DNA of 64,000 nucleotides. Origin: Metridium senile. Lineage: Eukaryota > Cnidaria > Anthozoa > Actiniaria > Metridiidae. A program made the position numbers and the translations under genes. Positions 12,721 through 24,250 of this stretch are shown in pieces. The stretch spans positions 17,125,353 to 17,189,352 of the forward strand of contig OX459105.1 of NCBI GenBank assembly GCA_949775045.1, written 5' to 3'. A model generated the notes under the pieces. That model ran no database searches and had not been told where the DNA came from. It was given only the letters and a program-made list of their open reading frames with translations. How positions within the stretch are numbered: the stretch's first letter is position 1; each line of letters begins with the position of its first letter.

Positions 12721-13512
12721 TGTGCATGTGAGGGGTCAAGAAAAACCCGGGAAAAACGCCCAAACTAGCGTTAGAACGTTTTTCATTTTGTCTTCTTTGG
12801 ATGGATAGAGATCAATTAAAATAAGGTAACATATGTTTTCGATAAATCTTTCTTTGTTGCATTAGTTGATTTTCGTTTTTGTCGGGTTTTTCAGACAGGG
12901 CAAAAGCAAAAAGTATTTTGCAATGGTTTTGTTTGCGGGTTGGAAAAATTATAGAATTTTTATATTTTCACTGCTCACCTTACCCGTTACTCTCTCTGGA
13001 AATACACTTTATTAATGGACTCTTTGTACTTCTGCTAAAATCTAAGTGCTCTTTCCATTTGTGAAGTTCATTCGCCGCCGTTGCTGGCTTGATAGATATA
13101 AAGATGTATTGCGCAATGATATGCAATAGTTTTATAAATGTAATTATCTATTAAATGTATTTTATTTCTCTATGAAAATACAATTGACAATGTGACACAT
13201 ACAATAAAATATTATCACTGTGTCTACCTACAAATATACAAATATAAACTTGATTTATGCTATAAAAATATTGACTAAAAACATTCTTCGAGATTTGTAT
13301 CAAAAATGACAATTCCTAAACTTTTAGAAAAGAGCCCAAGCGTGGCACGATGATTACAATACTACAAGAAATACTAATAATAATACCGAGAAAATCATCC
13401 CCATTAACTCCCTTGAGGCGATATGTATTAAATATTCTGGATGGCATGCATGGCATTGTAGATAACTGGATACGCTGAGTAAAAAAAGTTCTTTGAGTGG
13501 TTTGAGTAATGT

Positions 13513-16500
13513 TTAGTTGGCACCAGGTATGTCATCATAGAAATCCTCATCTTCTGTAACAGCAATGAGAACAAACATAATATAATAATCGTCATTACAA
13601 TCATCATCATCATCATCACCACCATTATTATCATCATTGTCATTACTGATCATCATCATCATCATTATCATCACCATCATTATCATCACCATCATTATCA
13701 TCATCATAACTATGAACATCATCATCATCATTATCATCATCATCACCAATATCATCAGTCATAATCATCATCAGCATCACCATTATCATCACCATCATCA
13801 TTAACATCACCATCATTATCACCATCATAACTATGAACATCACCATTATCATCTTTGTCGTCACTATTATCACCAACAGTATCACTATTATCATCATCAT
13901 CATCACTATTATCATCATCATCAACATCATCACTTTTATCATCACTATCATCATCAACAGCAGCATCATTTATTATCAACATCATCAATATTATTATCAC
14001 TATCGACATCATCATCATCATCATCATCATCACTATCATCATCATCATCATCATCAGCATCATTATCATCATCATCATGGGTTGGTATTACCCACTAACC
14101 TGCAACAAGAGTATCATCATAGAGGTCTTCAGGGAAATCATCTGAAATAAGCAAACACAGTAAATAAAAACAGCCAGTAAAACCAGTGACAACCATATGA
14201 ACTTACCAGGGACTACTGGAGGTGGTACTGGCCGTAGAGCTGATTGACTTTGGAATGTATCCACACACTCATACAGATCTTCATCTAAGTTGGCATCCAG
14301 ACTTTAAGATAGACAAACAGTTAGACTTAATAAACAGAACAATGAATTGAAATGCATTTGCTGTATAAGTGAAAATTTATACAGATACATGAGAAAAATA
14401 TCATATGCCCTTGACGGGAATTGAACACCTACGGTTTCAGCTTTCTAGTCCGATGTGTTGACCGCTACATCACAAATGCTGGATATGCAGCCAGACATTG
14501 TAGTATAGGGAAACTGTGAGGTCCCAGGGCCATATTAATAAACAGACTTAATTAGATGCACCGGACACCCCTCTAGCTCCGCAATTACCCCTATTCATTT
14601 AAGACATTAAGGAGAGTACACCCCTAACACCCAAGAGCCCTTCATTTATAATTGGGACACTCCCCCTAAATCAATTAAAGTTGTTGAAACATCAGACACC
14701 AATATGGAAAATCTTTCTCAAGAGCATGTATGTACTCATACCAAAAGTGCTCACAATACTGTACACTTATATCCTGTACACTTGGAATCAAACCATTCAC
14801 CTGACAATAGATGTAGTAGAAAGAATACTAAAAGTGAATGACAAGAAACTGAGCCATAACTTCCTCTCTGCTTTTACACCAGGTCCTATTTCAATGAAGG
14901 TTGCCATAGTGAATGGCAAATAGTAACTGTATGGTCGTAAGGTAATGTGATTCAAATAAATTATATCTTAATGAAGTGTTTTTGTTGATTGTAATGCAAA
15001 TGCACAATTCCATTAATATTATAAGTTCTTCACAGACAGTAAATTGGTTTTCTGACATACACCAAAAAATCCCCTTCATTCATGCATGCATGCATGCAAT
15101 CACCATTTCCATTTACTGTTTACCCTGACATGTTAAATAGAAACAGGTGTAAGTTGTAGTACATTACCTCTCATCATCTTCTTGATTTCCCTGGTTGGAT
15201 AGAATAATAACAGTGTCAGTGTAACATAATGAATTGAAATGTATTCAGTGTATAAGTATAACATACTTATGGGTGGCATGAGTGGCTTAGCGGTGAGAGT
15301 GCTGGCGTTTCACCTTTTTTACCTCGGTTTGATTCCCGGCTCGAGCCACAAGTGAATAGAGTTTGTTTGATGTGTTGTTCTCTCTCATGCCACAAGAGCT
15401 TTTCTCCGGGTTATCCGGTTTTCCTCCCTCCGCAAAAATCAAAATGTGAGCAGAGTTGTGTGTTGTAAATATGGAATGTAGTGGCAGTGAGTGTGAGTGA
15501 ACCTCACAGAAGAGCCCTGACGAGGAGTGATATGGTTGTAAAATTATTATTTTTTACTTAATGTACATTATCATGTAAGTATCTTAGTTGATAAAATAGT
15601 TGAACGATAAAACTAAATATTTTTTACATACCTCAAGTACAAGGATTTCCGATTGCACATATCCATCTTTGAACAGAAAAATTATTATATTAGTTTGAAG
15701 AAAGAGAAAATAAAAAAATACATGACAGAGTGAATGAAAGAATGAAAATGATTAAACAGATGAATTATAATTTCAATGAATGAAGGAATGAATAGATAAA
15801 TGGATGGAGAAATAGATGAATGAATGGACAAATGGATGGAGAAGTAGATGAATGAATGGACAAATTGATGGAGAGTAGATGAATGAATAATAGATAAATG
15901 GATGGAGAAGTAGATGAATGAATAGATAAATGGATGGAAAAGTAGATGAATGAATAGATAAATGGATGGAGAAGTAGATGAATGAATAGATAAATGGATG
16001 GAGAAGTAGATGAATGAATGGACAAATTGATGGAGAAGTAGATGAATGAATAGATAAATGGATGGAGAAGTAGATGAATGAATAGATAAGTGGATGGAGA
16101 AGTAGATGAATGAATAGATAAATGGATGGAGAAGTAGATGAATGAATAGATAAATGGATGGAGAAGTAGATGAATGAATAGATAAATGGATGGAGAAGTA
16201 GATGAATGAATAGATAAGTGGATGGAGAAGTAGATGAATGAATAGATAAATGGATGGAGAAGTAGATGAATGAATAGATAAGTGGATGGAGAAGTAGATG
16301 AATGAATAGATAAATGGATGGAGAAGTAGATGAATGAATAGATAAATGGATGGAGAAGTAGATGAATGAATGGACAAATTGATGGAGAGTAGATGAATGA
16401 ATAATAGATAAATGGATGGAGAAGTAGATGAATGAATAGATAAATGGATGGAGAAGTAGGTGAATGAATAGACAAACAAAGGAGTGAATGAATGAATAAA

Positions 16501-18457
16501 AGAATGAATGAATACATGAACAAACGAATAAATGAGTACATGAATGAACAAATGAAAAAGTGAACAAATGAAGGATTGAAGGAATAAATGACTGAATGAA
16601 TAGATATACTGAATAATAAGCAATCACTCACAATGTCCTTGTTGATCTTTGACCAACCATTTCCCCTGTGGGCAGTTCTCTTTCATTACTACTTCAAGCT
16701 CAACTCCTTTGGTACATGGCATGTCCTTGCCTGACCCTAGTAAGTCTTCCTTGGTTGTACCCTTACATACTATTGGCTCGTTACCTTTAAGCTGTAAACA
16801 CAAATTTATATGATGAAAATTATACTAATAATGATAAAGATGATGTCAAGGATATGCTGATGATTAAGACAAGGATTTTTATTACATATTATTGGCTCGT
16901 TCCTTTAAGCTGTAAACACACATTTATATGATGACAATGATACTAATAATGATAACGATGATGTCAATGATGATGATTAAGACAAGGATTTTTGGAGAGA
17001 AAAATGGTGACCAAAAAAGTATAAAACTAACCTTATGTGTTTTCTTCAGATCTCTGTCCACTTTTTCCCTCCGTTTCCTTTCATCTTCTTTCTTCTTTTT
17101 TTCCTCTTTTTCACGTCGTTCTTCTTCCTTTTTCCTTTTCATCTCCTCCCTGTCTTTCTTTTTCTGCAATTCCTTTTCTTTTCTCTCCCTTTCCCTTTTT
17201 GCTTTGATATCTTCTTTGCTGTGGATGAAAAAGAGCAGTTCACATACTGGTTAAGTCTTTCCTTAGCTTTATGCTACATTTATATTTAAACAATTCTTTC
17301 TCTCAGGATCAAGACCATGCATGCAGTGAATAATAGCCTCAATGTTGTCTGAGTCATTATTTGTAGATATAAGCCTGAAATTCAATACTGAATATAAAAG
17401 GCTGCATTAAATATTAAAATACAGAAAATAAGAGAACAAAAAACAACAAGATATTCACCTTTGGCAAAATTGTAATTCTAACTTGGTCGCTAAATATATT
17501 ATTTCAGACAATTATTGCAATCAAATCTACAGGATTGTGCAGTAATCAATGAAATGTTCTATCTATGCATGTCGCTGTACAAACCTATATAAACATACAT
17601 ACATACACACACACACATATATATATATATATTATATTATATTGTATCTTATACATTGTTATTGTACATTTATTGATCCATTTATTTATTGCTATAATCA
17701 TTCATTTTTTATATTTGTTTATGTATTAATTAATTAATTTTTATTTAAGTTATTTATTTATCTTTTAAAATTTGTTTTAAGAATTTTGTTATATCTGCAG
17801 TGATGGGCAACCTTTGTATATTAAAATTTAGATTTGATAACTCTATACTTGATGTTGAACAATAATTACCTTGGCTGAGTAGACTGTACAGAAGGTTGTT
17901 GTTGTTCATCATCATCATCCATGTCTGCAGGTTCAATATCATTGGTTTGTTCAATGCTGAATGTTCCTTCTACAGGCTGATAGAAGTCTTCACCAAATTG
18001 TCCTTCACCATCAACATGAAAACTAGAAATATTATATAACCTTAGCTAATAAAGCAAATTGATCCATTCATTTTTAGTTAGTCAGTCAGTCAGTCAGTCA
18101 GTCAGTCAGTCAGTCAGTCAGTCAGTCAGTCAGTCAGTCAGTCAGTCAGTCAGTCAGTCTATAATAGCAGCTAGTAGGTAAAAGAGTTCAGTTTGCACTA
18201 AATCCACCAATCAACAAGTCATGCAGTCTATCAGTTAGCTAGTCACTATAAAACAATCAATAAGTCTGTTTTTTAGACAATTTTGTATATTTTCTCCCAT
18301 CCATCCATTGATTGATTCATCTATTTGTTTATTGATTCAGTTTGTCAAGTAATTGGTCAGATTCTTTATTCATGCCATCAGTCAATCAATCAGATGTCAA
18401 TCAAACAATCAGTAAATCATTCATTCAACTAGTCAGTCAGTTGGTCAGTTAATCAAC

Positions 18458-18495
<38 letters not shown>

Positions 18496-18540
18496 GCCAG
18501 TCAGTTAATCAATCAGTAAATCATTTAGTGTGTCAGTCAG

Positions 18541-18575
<35 letters not shown>

Positions 18576-20745
18576 GCCAGTCAGTTAATCAATCAGTAAA
18601 TCATTTAGTGTGTCAGTCAGTCAGTTAATCAATCAATCAACCAGTAAATCATTCATTCAATCAATCAATCAATCAGTCGGTTATATTTCTTACCTTTCAA
18701 TACGGCCTTGTGGTTGGGCACTCTCCTGAGCTGTGAACAAAAATACCATATAATAAACTTAATTAATAATATAAATGGAAACTAGCAAGTATATAAACTA
18801 GTATAGGCTGCGTCAGTGTTTGATATAAACTACAAAAACTAATTTATAATTCATAAGCAATTGACAAAAGAACTCACAAGCAAGACAAGTGTTTTAAAAC
18901 TGATAAAATTTCATCTTAATTTACACAAAACAGGTTCCCATTTAAATCTGTACTTGTGGAAATTGTGTTGATGTGTGCTAAACACACAGATCAACCAATC
19001 AGAGTATATTATTTCTGAAGTGAACTTCTCTGATTGGTTGATCTGTGTGTTTAGCACACATCAACAAAATTTGCATAAGTACAGATTTAAATGAGAAAGT
19101 ACAGATTTAAATGGGAACCTGTTAATTATTAAGAACTTGATTTTTGTTTTAAAAAAAAATAGCAGAATGTCCTTTTTTACACAGAAACATAGAAAATAGG
19201 TTGCATTTTGGAAGCCGTTCAATAAACTTGTGGTTTTAAACTTGATAAAACACTCCTGCTAGTTTATTAAACGGTACATTCTGCTTATAGAAGCAAGGAT
19301 GGCACAGTTGGTTAGTGCGCGACATTCTGTGTAGCTTTAAGTAGCTTTACAGCGCAACGCGTAAGAGTATGGTCACTGATAATGTATTTGCATACTTCTG
19401 TCTAGCCATCGATCCAATAAGCGTTTTGATCCGACAAGATAACACAATCCTACAACGCTGATTGGATCGATTGCGAGACAGAAGTATGCGAATACATTAT
19501 CAGTGGCCATACTTTTACGTGTTGCGCTGTAAATACCCGTAAAACGGAGCACTGATGGAGAGAGGGGAGTAAAATGAGCACTGTCGGCCTTAAGTTTATC
19601 AGTATATGACTGTCACAAGTTACTGATGTTAAATAAGGTTACTTTATTCTACTTTACATGATTATAACTAGATATTAATTAATACCTAATTGTGCTTTAA
19701 CAACCTCGGCCAGCTGTTCTACATCATCATATGTATCCTCATCAATAGGCTCTGGTTCTATTGGCTGTGGTGGTGGTAATGGACGCACTGGTATAACAGG
19801 TTCATCTAAACCAGTATTAATGTCATCATAAATATCTTCTTCAATCAATTCTTCATTGTCATCTGCTTCTGGAACTAACATAAAAAAGAATACATATATG
19901 AAATAATGAATGTTATATTTATGACATTTAAACTATTTTTAAATAGTTGAACTATTAGCACAGGGAATAATAAGCCTCCAAGAATGGAATCCAATCAGGA
20001 ATGTGAAAGATAAATAATTTACATTTTATAATTCTGTTCAAAGCCTCTTTTTCATACTTTGATCAAAGATTCTTATTCATACTTTGATCAAAGCTTCTAT
20101 ATTTTCACACTTTGATCAAAGCTTCTTTTCACACATTGATTAAAGATTCTATCCCATCTACTTGCCTTGATCAAAGGTTCCATTCTTAACTTCTTCAACA
20201 ATTACATTCTTGACCTTTGGTGCTATCATCACTTTGTGGTTTTTATATTTCTTTTCTATTTTCATTGTTAATATCAAAGGTTTTGGTGGTTTCGGTGGTG
20301 GTTTTAGGCCAACACTCTGCAATGTGGGTAGAGGTCTCAATGTTGGAACCCCATTTTTCTTTACCAGGTTTTCATTGCTATCCGTTGTACTATCAGGTAG
20401 TGAATCACTACGAGATTTTCTTGTGTCACTATCACGTCTATCACTGATTCTTCTGAAAGGCTTTGGAGCTATTCTTGGTAACGTCGCAGGCTTTTCATGT
20501 CCCTGTTCAAACATTTTTCTTTTTGCAAAGATATTGTTCAGCTCATTTGATGTGTTTTCTTTCTCAACATCCATGTCGGCTGCAATCAAGCTTTCTCGTT
20601 TACCAGTCTTTTTAAGTTTGACTGCACTCAAGTCAAATGGACCCACCCCCGTCGGGGATTGTGGACCTGCCTCGGGTACCTTAGGAGCTGGTGCCCGTTT
20701 AAGGTGTTTTAGTGTTGATGCTAATTCTTGTTGAGAAAGAGACAT
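13513..20745 (-). CDS. FYB/ADAP-like adaptor with helical-SH3-like domain, 513 aa
   Basis: Eleven coding exons with consistent phases: 20166-20745, 19686-19874, 18694-18730, 17870-18022, 17032-17218, 16632-16791, 15632-15666, 15168-15190, 14207-14301, 14100-14141 and 13513-13553 (1542 nt). The first exon (residues 1-193) is polar and Pro-rich with an SH3-ligand-like run (LKPPPKPPKP). Next come EEDIYDDI, EDTYDDV and EDFYQPV, then a Lys/Glu-rich charged segment (320-382). A compact domain at about 383-447 reads KGVELEVVMKENCPQGKWLV and GHYGYVQSEILVLE, matching the helical SH3 of FYB/ADAP. The tail has EDLYECV, EDLYDDT and EDFYDDI. In vertebrates ADAP is a cytoplasmic scaffold whose phosphorylated Y-D-D-V motifs bind SLP-76 and Fyn SH2 domains. 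A direct functional equivalent here is inference. Intron 1 is of GC-AG type. An untranslated 5' exon probably ends at 22431. Confidence 0.8.
13590..14085. repeat. ATC trinucleotide microsatellite in the last intron of the FYB-like gene
   Basis: Nearly 500 bp of (ATC)n interrupted by ACC/AAC/GTC variants, between coding exons 14100-14141 and 13513-13553. Several overlapping open frames (poly Met/Asp/Ile/Ser) are artefacts of the repeat. Confidence 0.95.
14403..14485 (-). mobile_element. tRNA-derived SINE head
   Basis: Read on the minus strand, the segment has a TAGCGGTCAAC A-box-like part, a 34-base spacing with a tRNA-like anticodon arm and a B-box-like TGTTCAATTCCCGTC. It has no proper acceptor stem, so it looks like the 5' part of a tRNA-derived SINE, not a functional tRNA gene. 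Confidence 0.5.
14520..14665. repeat. Fragment of a foldback repeat family
   Basis: The stretch with GCACCGGACACCCC and ATTACCCCTATT matches, in opposite orientation, the interior of the foldback at 22846-23010 (GGGGTAATTG, GGTGTCCGGTGC). Confidence 0.5.
15271..15555 (+). mobile_element. tRNA-derived SINE
   Basis: The head reads TGGCTTAGCGGTGAGAGTGC (A box), with GGTTTGATTCCCGG (B box) about 40 nt later. A conserved-looking body (CTCCGGGTTATCCGGTTTTC) follows, then an A/T-rich end near 15555. It lies in the intron between FYB-like exons 15632-15666 and 15168-15190. Confidence 0.7.
15780..16490. repeat. 32-bp minisatellite, about 20 copies
   Basis: The unit GATGGAGAAGTAGATGAATG + AATAGATAAATG repeats with minor variants (GGACAAATTGATG; some 30- and 31-bp units). 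It is flanked on both sides by looser TGAA/TGAG tetranucleotide repeats out to 15710 and 16615. It fills the intron between FYB-like exons 16632-16791 and 15632-15666, ending close to the donor of the former. Confidence 0.9.
16768..16990. repeat. Tandem duplication including a splice acceptor copy
   Basis: The segment 16770-16868, which spans the acceptor and first bases of the FYB-like exon 16632-16791, is repeated at 16887-16990 with a few changes. The copy carries a second CTGTAAAC acceptor but would run into a TAA within seven codons. Confidence 0.75.
18076..18160. repeat. TCAG tetranucleotide microsatellite
   Basis: About 20 perfect TCAG/GTCA units, followed to 18680 by looser AATC and TCAG tracts with an internal duplication (18480-18560 and 18545-18625). 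It fills the intron between FYB-like exons 18694-18730 and 17870-18022. Confidence 0.95.
18778..18835. repeat. Fragment of the hammerhead-ended dispersed repeat
   Basis: AACTAGTATAGGCTGCGTCA followed by GTGTTTGATATAAAC matches the unit seen at 4040-4230, 34590-34660 and 63906-63950. The terminal hammerhead-like block is absent here. Confidence 0.7.
18930..19122. mobile_element. Foldback MITE, 193 bp
   Basis: The ends ACAGGTTCCCATTTAAATCT and AGATTTAAATGGGAACCTGT are perfect inverted copies. Inner arms TGTGCTAAACACACAGATCA and TGATCTGTGTGTTTAGCACA form a long stem. There is no coding capacity. It is inserted in the second coding intron of the FYB-like gene. Confidence 0.85.
19346..19533. mobile_element. 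Foldback MITE inserted into a tRNA-like SINE head
   Basis: The arms TTTACAGCGCAACGCGTAAG and its inverted partner (CTTTTACGTGTTGCGCTGTAA) enclose GATAATGTATTTGCATACTTC and its inverted copy. Just upstream (19290-19325), GGATGGCACAGTTGGTTAGT looks like a tRNA A-box region of an interrupted SINE. Confidence 0.75.
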
Positions 20746-20991
20746 GATTGGTTGATTCTTCTTTTGTATTCTAAAATTGAAACAGCTCCTTGTCATAACA
20801 AATATGAATTAATTATTATTATCAGACATCTAGAGTACAAATACTAAAACTGTGCAACATAAATACCACTAAATACTGCTAAATTATGCAAATTCTTTTG
20901 TTCTCTATTGTTTAATCAACACTATTTAGTGGTAAATAGTTCAAAGTATTGCACACTTTTAGTGTTTGTACTCTACTCTTATTTAAGTTGT

Positions 20992-21514
20992 GCTTTCTCG
21001 TAGCAATTATTTTATTTTGATAATATAAGACAGAACACTTATTTCACGACGTTTCGATGTCGCTGACATCATTTTCAAGTGAGGTTTATTTGATAAATTT
21101 GAATATTAAATTGAGATGAAATTATCCTCTTGGGATCAATAATACGCGTGACAACTTATTAAACAAATACTTTGGCACGTAAGGAGTCTGATTGTGTGTT
21201 TAGACTTGGTCCTTTGTTTCTTATCAACAACATTTCGTTGATTAGGCAGTCAAGCTCATCTTTGCATTTCTTCAGAATTGTAAAACAGTCAGGCGGGACA
21301 GAATCAACAGCATGAACGGACTTGAGGTGTTTGCCGATTGCAGAATGTTTATGCTCATCGATCCTTTGGTGTAGATGACGACACGTAAAACCAATGTATC
21401 TTGCATCGCACAATTTAATATTCAAATTCATCGAATAAACCTCACTTGAAAATGATGTCAGAGACATCAAAACGTCGTGAAATACCTGTTCTGTCTTATA
21501 TTATCAAAATTTGT
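20992..21514 (-). mobile_element. Penelope-like element remnant with 11-bp target duplication
   Basis: Flanked by direct repeats ATTTAAGTTGT at 20981-20991 and 21515-21525. It encodes on the minus strand (21159-21425) a truncated GIY-YIG endonuclease C-terminus: CDARYIGFTCRHLHQRIDEH, ILKKCKDELDCLINEMLLIR and SLNTQSDSLRAKVF. The first 100 bp and last 98 bp are inverted copies carrying hammerhead-like blocks (TGATGTCAGCGACATCGAAA plus CGTC). Reverse transcriptase is missing, so it cannot be autonomous. It sits in the 5' untranslated intron of the FYB-like gene. Confidence 0.8.
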
Positions 21515-21544
21515 ATTTAAGTTGTATTAAAGTTTGATTTAAAT

Positions 21545-21610
21545 TTTATCGACATTTCGACACCATCCAGCATCATTTTCAAATATTATTGTGGTGAATT
21601 TATAGTTAAT
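21545..21610 (-). ncRNA. Degenerate hammerhead-like motif
   Basis: On the minus strand AATGATGCTGGATGGTGTCG is followed by AAATGTCGAT. It resembles the core plus stem II of the neighbouring Penelope-type motif but lacks a full CTGANGA. Confidence 0.25.
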
Positions 21611-22430
21611 CCTAAATATTTATCCAATATTAATTATTAATTATTTGATTTTTGTACAATTGAATATATTTGTAAATCTTGATAATTGTCTGTCAATCAA
21701 TCACACTAACACTATATTTATATTAAAAAAAAAATGAAATAAGATATCAATAACATCTTCAGATTGTCAATCCATATTTCATCAATGTAAACAGATAAAT
21801 TTCAAATCGAATGTTTGGGTGTTGCAAATATGATGTTTTGGAACGTTTGATCGATTCAACTTATTCAGTTGTTGATCTTAAACATGCAAGATTATTCCGG
21901 AAAAAATAATCATTAAACATTGAATAAAATGTCAAACAAGACATATATGAAAATAAGATTAGAAATCAGTGATTTTAGACGATATTTCAATCAAGTACGA
22001 TCTTGTAATAAATTAAATGCCGGAAGTAAAGCGACAACAGATCGAACAACTCAAAACTCGACTTGGAATCTTCACAAAACTTTAAAACTTTTAATGTAGA
22101 GGTATTCCTCACACATTCTCTTGTATAATTACCGAATTTCAAAGACTTTTAGAGCAGTATTTGATTGTCAAGTAAATCAACATTAGCGATGTTGTGACAG
22201 TGTTATCGTTTGATGCAAGCTGAAGCTGAAAACCAAATCACATCAAAATGGCCCACTTTGAAATCAAAGCCTCGCCTAAGATGATAATTTCACCGAAGAC
22301 TTAGGAATGAGAATGCTTATTACAGTAACAAGTATGAGTTGGGTCGATATGAACTACAAGTATGTGTTGTTGACGATTCGTCTCAACATGTTTCAGCAAC
22401 AGCAAATTAAAGTCGTTAATAAAAAATTAC

Positions 22431-22620
22431 CTTGATTTACGTTGCTCTTTCACTTATAAAATAGACGACAAAACCATCTTTCCATTAGAGCAGAAACACT
22501 ACACACATCGTAGCAATATATTAACTTTCCACAGAAGATTCTTTCGAGTTCCTTGTATGATTTATTCGAGTTCCTTGAATGATTTTCCTTGATGACATCT
22601 AACCTCGAAGATGATTGGCT
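22431..22620 (-). promoter_or_regulatory. Probable 5' untranslated exon and promoter of the FYB-like gene
   Basis: A good donor (ATCAAG|GTAATT) ends a possible non-coding exon at 22431. The coding exon has a strong acceptor at 20771 (TTCAATTTTAG), 25 nt before its ATG. Short upstream ATGs in this exon end quickly. The transcription start was not located. Confidence 0.4.
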
Positions 22621-22845
22621 GATTGACTATTAAGCTGAACAGCAATTCGATTGGTTGGTTAAGTTAAATAGTAACAATTTAATATTTTTTTATTAATTCA
22701 AAATTATTTCACCTCAAAAGTTAATGGAATAGTAATGAATGTGCTATTTTTATATCAAAACTCTGGATGGGAAATGTCCTTTGAAAAATTGACCCCAAAC
22801 TGTACCCAGTCCCCCAGCCAAATGGGCGTGACAAGATACCAATAA

Positions 22846-23010
22846 CAGGGGCGGATCCAGACATTTTTCAGGGGTGTCCAAATTGCAAATGAAGGGCTCT
22901 TTAGGTGTAACGGGATGTCCGGTCCCTAAATGTATTTAGTAAAATAGGGGTAATTGTGGCGCTAGGGGGGTGTCCGGTGCCTGAAAGGACACCCCCTAGA
23001 TCCGCCCCTG
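22846..23010. mobile_element. GC-rich foldback element
   Basis: The ends CAGGGGCGGATC and GATCCGCCCCTG are inverted. The interior has GGGTGTCC/GGACACCCCC inverted motifs. There is no coding capacity. Confidence 0.7.
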
Positions 23011-23104
23011 AATTACTATTACAAATACACTTTTTCTGGAAGTATATTATGAATGAATAGATGAATGGATTAAATGAACGAATAAATGGATGAATAGTTT
23101 AATG

Positions 23105-23206
23105 AACGAATCGGACAACTTCGTTCCCAGGGCCCTCTCCCTTCTCTTTTGCCCCACCCAGAAGCGGAGGGAGAGGGCCCTAGGAACGAGTTTGCGAATC
23201 GGATGG
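23105..23206. mobile_element. Small GC-rich foldback
   Basis: CGTTCCCAGGGCCCTCTCCC and GGGAGAGGGCCCTAGGAACG are inverted arms of about 30 bp. A related arm pair is at 24931-25012. It is set in a TGAA/TGGA tetranucleotide tract (23040-23260). Confidence 0.8.
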
Positions 23207-23611
23207 ATAATTGAGCAAATGAATAGATAAATGAATGGAAGAAAGAAAGGACACGGAAAATCACTGTGTTCAAAACTGAACATAAACTTTTATTGATATT
23301 TAATATCATCGAACACAAGACTATAGCAGGAGCCCATTATGTGCTCCTGACTATAGTTAACAAGCTCGTTGTGTGACGAAACAGCAGCTACGCAGGAAGA
23401 CCGCAGCCTGGTCATACAAACTGACATTACCCATGTTTCCATGCGGTCACACAGTGAAAAATGATGTTATTACACTCAAATTGTAAAAACCCCTGAAAAA
23501 ATCAGTGCTTTGGTGTGCCGACACTTAACTGCAACAATAAAATAAGCAGATAAAGTAAAAAACAACTATAGTAAATAACTTTTCATCGCAAAAAAAATGT
23601 GTACAAAAATG

Positions 23612-23885
23612 CAGTTTCCGTATGTCTATGAAAAGCTCACGACTCGAACATGGTGAAAACGAGTTCCAACAACGTGGATGAAATTGAAAAAATTACCCGG
23701 TATTTGAAACTGAACAGCTCCAAAAGACCATGTTCAACCGTACTGAATTTAACAAGTGGATCAACGCCAAATTCGATGGATGGAAGGCAAGGCAAGACAC
23801 ATCAAAATTCTAGAAACATCACGATCGCGGCAAGGCATGCACAAAACACTGACGGAACTTTCCAGTCATACGAAATAGTAGTCTG
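23612..23885. mobile_element. Foldback element, larger member of a family also at 32747
   Basis: It shares CATCAAAATTCTAGAAACAT and CGCGGCAAGGCA with the element at 32747-32878, and its ends TATGAAAAGCTC / GAACTTTCCAGTCATACGAAAT are the same inverted-terminal type. The short plus-strand open frame at 23650-23886 is not convincing as a gene. Confidence 0.55.
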
Positions 23886-24108
23886 AGTCACATCCGGACT
23901 TTTCTTTTTCGGTTAAAAAGGTCCGAATGTGACGCAGTCTGCTTTTTACGAAATCTGCTTAAAGAAACTTCCGAAGTTGCATAGCTTACTATATACTCCG
24001 ATGGAGAAGGAATGTTCGAAACGTCAGTAAGTAATATATATATATATATATATTGAACTTTGCTTTTGACGCATTTCACGCACTAGCTAACAAGCGTCAT
24101 TTTACTAA

Positions 24109-24250
24109 TAGCCTGCGTGGCGGCTCTTAGGGATTGGGGGAGAGAGGGGAGGGGAGGGGTGGTGGTGAGAAGGAGGGAAGGAAGAGCCTGCAGGCTCTCC
24201 CTTCTTCCCTCCCCTTCTCTTCCCAAACGCTAGAGCCGCCACGCAGGCTA
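24109..24250. mobile_element. GC-rich perfect-arm foldback
   Basis: TAGCCTGCGTGGCGGCTC and GAGCCGCCACGCAGGCTA are perfect inverted ends flanked by TA. The interior is G-rich then C-rich (GGGGAGGGGA / CCCTCCCCTT), so nearly the whole element can fold. Confidence 0.85.

Noticed and set aside
15271..15350. tRNA gene
   Set aside because: It has A and B boxes but no base-paired acceptor stem, and a SINE body follows. It is treated as a tRNA-derived SINE.
15685..16631. Three long minus-strand open frames (up to 312 codons)
   Set aside because: They are three frames of the same 32-bp minisatellite, composed of Ile/His/Leu/Ser/Phe repeats, and lie in an intron.
17290..17377. Possible FYB-like exon reading LISTNNDSDNIEAIIHCMHG
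   Set aside because: It has an acceptor and an open frame, but no donor of the required phase. Exon 17870-18022 already joins 17032-17218 in frame without it. It could be a rare alternative exon.
20210..20734. 174-codon plus-strand frame
   Set aside because: It is antisense to the large first coding exon of the FYB-like gene, which has splice sites and family motifs on the other strand.
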